From Serripes groenlandicus (taxonomy: Eukaryota; Mollusca; Bivalvia; Cardiida; Cardiidae), in the NCBI GenBank assembly GCA_031761405.1, contig JASEVX010000017.1, positions 10,745,580-10,809,579 of the forward strand: 64,000 nt of DNA, in the 5' to 3' direction. Positions 55,210 through 64,000 of the stretch are shown one piece after another (the stretch's first letter is position 1; every line of letters starts with the position of its first letter). The position numbers were made by a program, and so were the translations under genes. The notes under the pieces are model-generated. The model saw only the letters and a program-made list of their open reading frames with translations. It was not told the origin of the DNA and did no database searches.

Positions 55210-55237
55210 CGGGAGTATTTAAACAAAAAAATACGAA

Positions 55238-58200
55238 GCGCCAGGTCAACACTTTCTGAACATAAGTTTGACTGTCGACCTACGACCTACGCGCCAGGTC
55301 AACACTATCTTAATGTAAGTTTGACTGTCGACCTACGACCTACGCGCCAGGTCAACACTATCTTAATGTAGTTTGACTGTCGACCTACGACCTACGCGCC
55401 AGGTCAACACTATCTTAATGTAAGTTTGACTGTCGACCTACGACCTACGCGCCAGGTCAACACTATCTTAATGTAGTTTGACTGTCGACCTACGACCTAC
55501 GCGCCAGGTCAACACTATCTTAATGTAAGTTTGACTGTCGACCTACGACCTACGCGCCAGGTCAACACTATCTTAATGTAAGTTTGACTGTCGACCTACG
55601 ACCTACGCGCCAGGTCAACACTATCTTAATGTAAGTTTGACTGTCGACCTACGACCTACGCGCCAGGTCAACACTATCTTAATGTAAGTTTGACTGTCGA
55701 CCTACGACCTACGCGCCAGGTCAACACTATCTTAATGTAAGTTTGACTGTCGACCTACGACCTACGCGCCAGGTCAACACTATCTTAATGTAAGTTTGAC
55801 TGTCGACCTACGACCTACGCGCCAGGTCAACACTTTCTGAACATAAGTTTGACTGTCGACCTACGACCTACGCGCCAGGTCAACACTATCTTAATGTAAG
55901 TTTGACTGTCGACCTACGACCTACGCGCCAGGTCAACACTTTCTGAACATAAGTTTGACTGTCGACCTACGACCTACGCGCCAGGTCAACACTTTCTGAA
56001 CATAAGTTTGACTGTCGACCTACGACCTACGCGCCAGGTCAACACTATCTTAATGTAAATTTGACTGTCGACCTACGACCTACGCGCCAGGTCAACACTT
56101 TCTGAACATAAGTTTGACTGTCGACCTACGACCTACGCGCCAGGTCAACACTTTCTGAACATAAGTTTGACTGTCGACCTACGACCTACGCGCCAGGTCA
56201 ACACTATCTTAATGTAAATTTGACTGTCGACCTACGACCTACGCGCCAGGTCAACACTTTCTGAACATAAGTTTGACTGTCGACCTACGACCTACGCGCC
56301 AGGTCAACACTTTCTGAACATAAGTTTGACTGTCGACCTACGACCTACGCGCCAGGTCAACACTATCTTAATGTAAATTTGACTGTCGACCTACGACCTA
56401 CGCGCCAGGTCAACACTTTCTGAACATAAGTTTGACTGTCGACCTACGACCTACGCGCCAGGTCAACACTTTCTGAACATAAGTTTGACTGTCGACCTAC
56501 GACCTACGCGCCAGGTCAACACTATCTTAATGTAAATTTGACTGTCGACCTACGACCTACGCGCCAGGTCAACACTTTCTGAACATAAGTTTGACTGTCG
56601 ACCTACGACCTACGCGCCAGGTCAACACTTTCTGAACATAAGTTTGACTGTCGACCTACGACCTACGCGCCAGGTCAACACTATCTTAATGTAAGTTTGA
56701 CTGTCGACCTACGACCTACGCGCCAGGTCAACACTTTCTGAACATAAGTTTGACTGTCGACCTACGACCTACGCGCCAGGTCAACACTATCTTAATGTAA
56801 GTTTGACTGTCGACCTACGACCTACGCGCCAGGTCAACACTTTCTGAACATAAGTTTGACTGTCGACCTACGACCTACGCGCCAGGTCAACACTTTCTGA
56901 ACATAAGTTTGACTGTCGACCTACGACCTACGCGCCAGGTCAACACTATCTTAATGTAAATTTGACTGTCGACCTACGACCTACGCGCCAGGTCAACACT
57001 TTCTGAACATAAGTTTGACTGTCGACCTACGACCTACGCGCCAGGTCAACACTTTCTGAACATAAGTTTGACTGTCGACCTACGACCTACGCGCCAGGTC
57101 AACACTATCTTAATGTAAATTTGACTGTCGACCTACGACCTACGCGCCAGGTCAACACTTTCTGAACATAAGTTTGACTGTCGACCTACGACCTACGCGC
57201 CAGGTCAACACTTTCTGAACATAAGTTTGACTGTCGACCTACGACCTACGCGCCAGGTCAACACTATCTTAATGTAAATTTGACTGTCGACCTACGACCT
57301 ACGCGCCAGGTCAACACTTTCTGAACATAAGTTTGACTGTCGACCTACGACCTACGCGCCAGGTCAACACTTTCTGAACATAAGTTTGACTGTCGACCTA
57401 CGACCTACGCGCCAGGTCAACACTATCTTAATGTAAATTTGACTGTCGACCTACGACCTACGCGCCAGGTCAACACTTTCTGAACATAAGTTTGACTGTC
57501 GACCTACGACCTACGCGCCAGGTCAACACTTTCTGAACATAAGTTTGACTGTCGACCTACGACCTACGCGCCAGGTCAACACTTTCTTAATGTAGTTTGA
57601 CTGTCGACCTACGACCTACGCGCCAGGTCAACACTTTCTGAACATAAGTTTGACTGTCGACCTACGACCTACGCGCCAGGTCAACACTTTCTGAACATAA
57701 GTTTGACTGTCGACCTACGACCTACGCGCCAGGTCAACACTTTCTTAATGTAGTTTGACTGTCGACCTACGACCTACGCGCCAGGTCAACACTTTCTGAA
57801 CATAAGTTTGACTGTCGACCTACGACCTACGCGCCAGGTCAACACTTTCTTAATGTAGTTTGACTGTCGACCTACGACCTACGCGCCAGGTCAACACTTT
57901 CTGAACATAAGTTTGACTGTCGACCTACGACCTACGCGCCAGGTCAACACTATCTTAATGTAGTTTGACTGTCGACCTACGACCTACGCGCCAGGTCAAC
58001 ACTTTCTGAACATAAGTTTGACTGTCGACCTACGACCTACGCGCCAGGTCAACACTATCTTAATGTAGTTTGACTGTCGACCTACGACCTACGCGCCAGG
58101 TCAACACTTTCTGAACATAAGTTTGACTGTCGACCTACGACCTACGCGCCAGGTCAACACTATCTTAATGTAGTTTGACTGTCGACCTACGACCTACGCG

Positions 58201-59541
58201 CCAGGTCAACACTTTCTGAACATAAGTTTGACTGTCAACCTATGACCTACGCGCCAGGCCAACACTTTCTGAACATATGTTTGACTGTCGACCTACGACC
58301 TACGCGCCAGGTCAACACTATCTTAATGTGAATCTGACTGTCGACCTACGACCTACGTGCCAGGTCGACACTTTCTGAAAATAAATTTGAGTGTCGACTT
58401 ACGCGCCAGGTCAACACTTTCTGAACATAAGTTTGACTGTCGACCTACGACCTACGAGCCAGGTCAACACTTTCTGAGCATAAATTTGACTGTCGACTTA
58501 CGACCTACGCGCCAGGTCAACACTTTCTGAACATAAATTCGACTGTCGACCTACGACCTACGCGCCAGGTCAACACTTTCTGAACATAACTTTGACTGTC
58601 GACCTACGACATACGCGCAAGGTCAACACTATCTTTATGTAAATTTGACTGTCGACCTACGACCTACGCGCCAGGTCAACACTACATGTATCTTAATGAA
58701 AATTTGACTGTCGACCTACGACCTACGCGCCAGGTCAACACTATCTTAATGGGAATCTGACTGTCGACCTACGACCTACGCCAGGTCAACACTTTCTGAA
58801 CATAAGTTTGACTGTCGACCTACGACCTACGAGCCAGGTCAACACTTTCTGAGCATAAATTTGACTGTCGATGTACGACCTACGCGCCAGGTCAACACTT
58901 TCTGAACATACGTTTGACTGTCGACCTACGACCTACGCGCCAGGTCAACACTATCTTAATGTAAATTTGACTGTCGACCTACGACCTACGCGCCAGGTCA
59001 ACACTTTCTGAACATAAGTTTGACTGTCGACCTACGACCTACGCGCCAGGTCAACACTATCTTAATGTAAATTTGACTGTCGACCGATGACCTACGCGCC
59101 AGATCAACACATTCTAAACATAAGTTTGACTGTCGACCTACGACCTACGCGCCAGGTCAACACTACACGTATCTTAAGGTAAATTTGACTGTCGACCTAC
59201 GACCTACGCGCCAGGTCAACACTACATGTATCTTAATGTAAATTTGACTGTCAACCTACGACCTACGCGCCAGGTCAACACTTTCTGAACATAAGTTTGA
59301 CTGTCGACCTACGACCTACGCGCCAGGTCAACACTATCTTAATGTGAATCTGCCTGTCGACCTACGACCTACGCGCCAGGTCGACACTTTTTGAAAATAA
59401 ATTTGAGTGTCGACCTACGACCTACGCGTCATGTCAACACTTTCTGAAAATAAATTTGAGTGTCGACCTACGACCTACGCGCCAGGACGACACTTTCTGA
59501 AAGAAAATTTGAGTGTCGACCTACGAGCTACGACCTACGTG
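55238..59541 (+). repeat. 53-bp satellite, about 81 units, with changing higher-order structure
   Basis: All units share GACTGTCGACCTACGACC and TACGCGCCAGGTCAACACT. The last third comes in two main forms, ATCTTAATGTAAGTTT (form A, with GTAAATTT and GTAGTTT variants) and TTCTGAACATAAGTTT (form B). Form A dominates 55.29-55.82 kb, B-B-A trimers of 159 bp fill most of 55.94-57.56 kb, B-A dimers of about 105 bp follow to 58.2 kb, and units are diverged after that. Each unit has a SalI-type GTCGAC and several CpG dinucleotides. Confidence 0.97.
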
Positions 59542-59566
59542 CTAACTTCACACACCTAAATTTGGA

Positions 59567-59710
59567 GCCGTAAACCAAACAATTAAAACGCGTAGCCTCG
59601 GAAGTTTGGGAAAAGTGAACTTTTTATTCTGAGCTTTGATGAATTGGGTCAGGGCCGTAAACCAAACTATCAAAAACAGCGTAGCCTAGGCAGTTGGGGA
59701 AAAGTTATTA
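59567..59710 (+). repeat. 87-bp direct repeat beside the satellite
   Basis: GCCGTAAACCAAAC...GCGTAGCCT then TTGGGAAAAGT occurs at 59567 and 59654, with a dozen differences. Confidence 0.75.
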
Positions 59711-60211
59711 AATACAATTTAAATGTGTCTAAAGTTTTGTAATAACGGTAGAAGACAAACGTATTTTGTATCTTGTTGTTTCTTTAATCCGTTAATACAA
59801 TTTATTGATTCATAAAGGTTGTTTTTTTCAAACATACATCAGAGTTTTTCTTAACAATAATAATGTTGGTTGCTCCCTTTTCGATTACGTCACCACATGG
59901 TACAAAATTAAAACCCATACTGACTACGCGCTTCCGCGCGGCGTCAATAAACACGAAAGCAAACCAGAAGTTCGGCACATTGAGGTTTAGCAGGGTAAGG
60001 CGTATCGGCTCAAATTTCATATGAATGTAGCGACGCACTTTATGGGTTTTTAAATACCATGAAAGTATGTTTTCATGGTATATTAATGAATATTTTATGT
60101 ACGATATATTCAACACGCGAACAGGTGTTAATATCGACTATGGCAGTTGGCCTAGCACTAACTAGCACGCTACATACAATCCAATAGGACTAGAATCGTT
60201 ATTACAATATA
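59711..60211. other. Unassigned AT-rich stretch
   Basis: No recognisable element or exon. The 104-residue minus-strand frame at 59802-60116 has no known motif. Confidence 0.4.
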
Positions 60212-60470
60212 AGAGCCGTCCCGCGAGAACACCAAACATTGTGAACTCAGCGTAAAGTATCGACACGGATCAGCCTAAGCATGTCGCGCAGACTTCCCCG
60301 GATAGACACTTTTCGCCTCCTGTGGATTTTCTGTTTCAGGAATCATTACTCTATACCTCTATAACCCCGAGACGGGATGTGTCGGCCCGGATCAGTCTGC
60401 GCGGATTGCGCAGGCTGATCTGGGTCGATACATTACGCAGAGGCCATAATGTTGGTTTTTCTCGCGGGAG
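60212..60470 (+). mobile_element. Family B MITE
   Basis: AGAGCCGTCCCGCGAGAACACC to GGTTTTTCTCGCGGGA. The outermost right bases are changed. Confidence 0.9.
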
Positions 60471-60660
60471 CAATCTGCGTACAGGGCAGACTCAGGTGAG
60501 CCTTGTCGAACGTATTACCGCACACGAGTCTGCAATGTCCGCCTACATGCTATATGGACATGGATTCATCGTCTATCAAAAGGCTAGCACTGTAGCCCGA
60601 CCGGTTTAGTTTTTAAGCCAAGGTAACCATGGTAACTTAACCGGAAGCCAGACCGGGGAG

Positions 60661-60884
60661 TTAAGATTTTCGCACATACAGACGCTTTCTGGTGCTTATG
60701 CAGCATACGACTTTTGAAAATATTGTGACCACAGGAGGAATGGCTGATCGTGAGCAATTTTATCCTATTGCATCAATGTCTTTAACTGTTTTCAATTATT
60801 ATACTTTCATTCCACGTAATTTTAGTAATTATAATTTGTGCAAAGAAGTCTGCTGCAAATGTGTTGTATATAGGAAAGAGTTAA
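60661..60884 (+). mobile_element. Family A MITE
   Basis: TTAA at 60661-60664 and 60881-60884. Left end GATTTTCGCACATACAG is diverged. Confidence 0.85.
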
Positions 60885-60937
60885 TAAGACCACCAAATCG
60901 AAATATCGGTGATCACGTTGCACGACAATGCTTATCG

Positions 60938-62971
60938 TCATATATGTCTCTATATAGGCTGTCATTAAAGTATCGACTGATCACTGGGTCATATATGTCT
61001 ATATAAAGACTGTCATTAAAGTATCGCTTGATCACTGGGTCCTATATGTCTATATATAGGCTGTCATTAAAGTATCGTCTGATCACTGGGTCATATATGT
61101 CTATATATAGGCTGTCATTAAAGTATCGACTGATCACTGGGTCATATATGTCTATATAAAGACTGTCATTAAAGTATCGTCTGATCACTGGGTCATATAT
61201 GTCTATATAGACTGTCATTAAAGAACCGTCTGATCACTGGGTCACATATGTCTATATCTAGACTGTCATTAAAGTAGCATCTGATCACTGGGTCATATAT
61301 GTCTATATATAAAGGCTGTCATTAAAGTATCGTCTGATCGATGGGTCCTATATGTATATATATATAGGCTGTCATTAAAGAACCGTCTGATCACTGGGTC
61401 ATATATGTATATATAAAGACTGTCATTAAAGTATCGTCTGATCACTGGGTCCTATATGTCCATATATAGGCTGTCATTAAAGTATCATAGGATCACTGGG
61501 TCATATATGTCTATATATAGGCTGTCATTAAAGTATCGTCTGATCACTGGGTCATATATGTCTATATATAGGCTGTCATTAAAGTATCGTCTGATCACTG
61601 GGTCCTATATGTCTATATATATAGGATGTCATTAAAGTATCGTAGGATCACTGGGTCATATATGTCTATATATAGGCTGTCATTAAAGTATCGTCTGGTC
61701 ATTGGGTCAAATATGTCTATATATAGGCAGTCATTAAAGTATCGTTTGATCACTGGGTCCTATATGTATATATATAGGCTGTCATTAAAGTATCGTATGA
61801 TCACTGGGTCATATATGTATATATAAAGACTGCCATTAAAGTATCGTCTGATCACTGGGTCCTATATGTCTATATATAGGCTATTATTAAAGTATCGTCT
61901 GATCACTGGGTCCTATATTTCTATATATAGGCAGTCATTAAAGTATTGTCTGATCACTTGGTCATATATGTCTATATATAAACTGTCATTAAGGTATCGT
62001 CTGATCACTGAGTCATATATGTCTATATAGGCTGTCATTAAAGTATCGTCTGATCACTGAGTCATATATGTCTATATATAAACTGTCATTAAAGTATCGT
62101 CTGTTCACTGAGTCATATATGTCTATATATAGACTGTCATTTAAGTATCGTCTGATCACTGGGTCCTATATGTCTATATATATAGGATGTCATTAAAGTA
62201 TCGTAGGATCACTGGGTCATATATGTCTATATATAGGCTGTCATTAAAGTATCGTCTGGTAATTGGGTCAAATATGTCTATATATAGGCAGTCATTAAAG
62301 TATCGTTTGATCACTGGGTCCTATATGTATATATATAGGCTGTCATTAAAGTATCGTATGATCACTGGGTCATATATGTATATATAAAGACTGTCATTAA
62401 AGTATCGTCTGATCACTGGGTCCTATATGTCTATATATAGGCTATTATTAAAGTATCGTCTGATCACTGGGTCCTATATTTCTATATATAGGCAGTCATT
62501 AAAGTATTGTCTGATCACTTGGTCATATATGTCTATATATAAACTGTCATTAAGGTATCGTCTGATCACTGAGTCATATATGTCTATATAGGCTGTCATT
62601 AAAGTATCGTCTGATCACTGAGTCATATATGTCTATATATAAACTGTCATTAAAGTATCGTCTGTTCACTGAGTCATATATGTCTATATATAGACTGTCA
62701 TTTAAGTATCGTCTGATCACTGGGTCATATATGTCTATATATAAACTGTCATTAAAGTATCGTCTGATCACTGGGTCATATATGTCTATATATAGACTGT
62801 CATTTAAGTATCGTCTGTTCACTGAGTCATATATGTCTATATATAGACTGTCATTAAAGTATCGTCTGATCACTGGGTCATATATGTCTATATATAGACT
62901 GTCCTTAAAGTATAATCTAATCACTGGGTCATATATGTCTATATAGGCTGACATTTAAGTATCGTCTAATC
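60938..62971 (+). repeat. 51-bp satellite, about 40 units, with a 561-bp recent duplication
   Basis: Unit TCATATATGTCTATATATAG, GCTGTCATTAAAGTATCG, TCTGATCACTGGG. Units differ by roughly 5-15 percent. Because 51 is a multiple of three, open frames of repeating 17 codons appear on both strands. Confidence 0.97.
61582..62726 (+). repeat. 561-bp tandem duplication of 11 satellite units
   Basis: The pattern of unit variants in 61582-62165 recurs 561 bp downstream almost without change (ATAGGATGTC at 61621 and 62182, GCTATTATTAA at 61880 and 62441, CTGTTCACTGAG at 62101 and 62662). Only a few substitutions separate the two. Confidence 0.9.
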
Positions 62972-63408
62972 AGTAAAAACGCGGGCATTGAAATATCTTA
63001 CTGCTTTTTCTGTTCTGAGCTGCTTTTGCTGTTTCTGTCAATATATTATAACCAAATTCAATTCGTTTCTTTCTCTTTCAATTGACCGTCTCAAAATCGA
63101 TTGTGGTCTTCCTCATTTTCTTATGCCCTGGGGTGTCCAAATCAGGTATATCCCGTGGTTCTTGTTGGTTTCTCTGCGAAGTACATGACCGACCTGAAGC
63201 GATCATCTCCCTTCATCTGAACTTATTTTTCTTTCATGCCTTTTTACTTTCCATATTTCATGACATATAATAGAAAAGAGATAACATTTGTTTTGAAGGT
63301 CTTAAATTTAGTTTTTTCTAACAATTTGGCTGCTTTTGACTTTGTTGTTGTTTAACTTGCTGAATTTTATTTTAAGGGTTCAGTGTTTGTCTACTCTGTC
63401 TACGTGAT
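62972..63408. other. Unassigned pyrimidine-rich stretch
   Basis: No recognisable element. Two overlapping frames of 62-66 codons have no motif. Confidence 0.4.
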
Positions 63409-63535
63409 GAAGACAGTAGTGCAGTTATAGAGTGTCGGCCCACGAACCGGAGGTCCCGGGTAAATTGAATAAGATTTCGGAACAAAAAAAAATAAAACAA
63501 AAATATGTTGTTTAAATCGGGTTCGAATCCCGTCA
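63409..63535 (+). other. tRNA-like sequence split by a short insertion
   Basis: GAAGACAGTAGTGCAGTTAT and GTGTCGGCC...GGAGGTCCCGGG match the head at 26.01 and 47.18 kb. About 58 bp with an A-rich middle follow (63461-63518), then GGGTTCGAATCCCG, an intact B box. Confidence 0.6.
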
Positions 63536-63838
63536 TTGATTTTTCTAAATTAAAAATTAAACTATCTCTCTAAATGTTCTGACATTCTGAAAAGTATTAT
63601 CTGATTAAAGTGTTTACCCTCTGTCTATGCAGTAACATATCGAATACGTGTGTACTGTAGTATAGGCCGTAATACCCACGTGCACAAAATGTACTGAAGT
63701 TAACCCAGTGTCCTAGAAGAAGTGCAATTGGTAACGAGGTCAATACAAATGGTAATGCACTGGACTCACCAGAAATGGGGTCAATATTTGGGTCAACATT
63801 TGTTTGACCCTGTTACCTGATACAGTGAACTCTGATGG

Positions 63839-63883
<45 letters not shown>

Positions 63884-63951
63884 CATGCCTTTTCGTAATA
63901 TTGTTGAAAGATGAGAAATTATTAAATTCCCATGGTCATTAAACTTATTTC
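63536..63951. other. Unassigned stretch with an AT dinucleotide microsatellite
   Basis: (AT)n at about 63839-63876. Otherwise nothing recognised. Confidence 0.5.
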
Positions 63952-64000
63952 ACCCTTTCCCACATAAAGACGCTTTCTGACATCTCTGCATCAACGTTTG
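63952..64000 (+). mobile_element. Family A MITE, cut by the window end
   Basis: CACCCTTTCCCACATAAAG and GACGCTTTCTGACATCTCTG mark a left end. Confidence 0.85.

Noticed and set aside
55238..59541. CRISPR-like regular repeats
   Set aside because: There are no unique spacers between repeats. The units abut as a satellite, and the setting is eukaryotic.
59802..60116. A 104-codon minus-strand gene
   Set aside because: No recognisable motif and no splice or conservation evidence; it cannot be supported from the sequence alone.
60938..62971. Repeating 17-residue proteins on both strands
   Set aside because: A 51-bp unit divisible by three keeps frames open by default. Both strands being open argues against coding.

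Overview
The window looks like nuclear DNA from an animal, most likely a bivalve mollusc. The basis is the absence of dense bacterial-style genes, tRNA-headed SINEs, fragments of non-LTR retrotransposons (LINEs), many short palindromic DNA elements (MITEs) and several long tandem arrays. The bivalve assignment rests on my impression of the repeat families (SINE tails with a GTTGAAAGCGGCGTTAAA-type core, and a repeat carrying CCCCGCCCCCTGG with a GGACGGACG-type end). I could not check it by search. I recognise no host protein-coding exon, no rRNA gene and no convincing functional tRNA gene. The longer open frames are either LINE relics or by-products of tandem repeats without stop codons.

Layout. 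0-14 kb: a mosaic of MITE families and SINEs, with a 58-bp tandem repeat at 11.57-12.32 kb. 14.2-17.3 kb: one SINE whose tRNA-like head has expanded into about 104 copies of a 28-bp unit, still flanked by a 13-bp target-site duplication. 17.4-31 kb: more MITEs and SINEs, a 251-bp tandem array at 21.2 kb, and a young complete SINE at 21.9 kb. 31.7-32.7 kb: two inverted hAT-like elements with a captured piece of another family. 34.6-36.4 kb: a 1.8-kb foldback element. 38.4-40.4 kb: a 5'-truncated LINE with dead reverse transcriptase. 41.9-42.5 kb: a 162-bp tandem repeat. 44-51 kb: MITEs, SINEs and AT-rich DNA. 51.2-63 kb: a block of four unrelated tandem arrays with units of 35, 14, 53 and 51 bp, covering about 8 kb.

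TE families, named here for convenience. A: about 230 bp, ends CCCTTTCC/GGAAAGGG with TTAA on both sides, about 47 full or partial copies. B: about 265-280 bp, terminal inverted repeat (TIR) near GAGCCGTCCCACGAGAAAAC, about 15 copies. D: about 195 bp around a near-perfect hairpin, 7 copies. E: 245 bp, TIR CGAGGGCTTGGCGTGAAAC, 4-bp target duplications, 3 copies. G and H: TIR elements starting AAAGGTGCTGA or AAAGGGACTGAA. I: foldback built of GGACAAAATG repeats with 9-10-bp target duplications, 3 copies. K: 169 bp with an 8-bp target duplication. S1, S2 and S3: SINEs with different tRNA-like heads and bodies but a shared 3' end. No element encodes an intact transposase or reverse transcriptase, so all depend on proteins made elsewhere. 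Family A strand is + when the end carrying GACGCTTTCTGACGCC comes first. Coordinates and identities were read by eye and may be off by a few bases.
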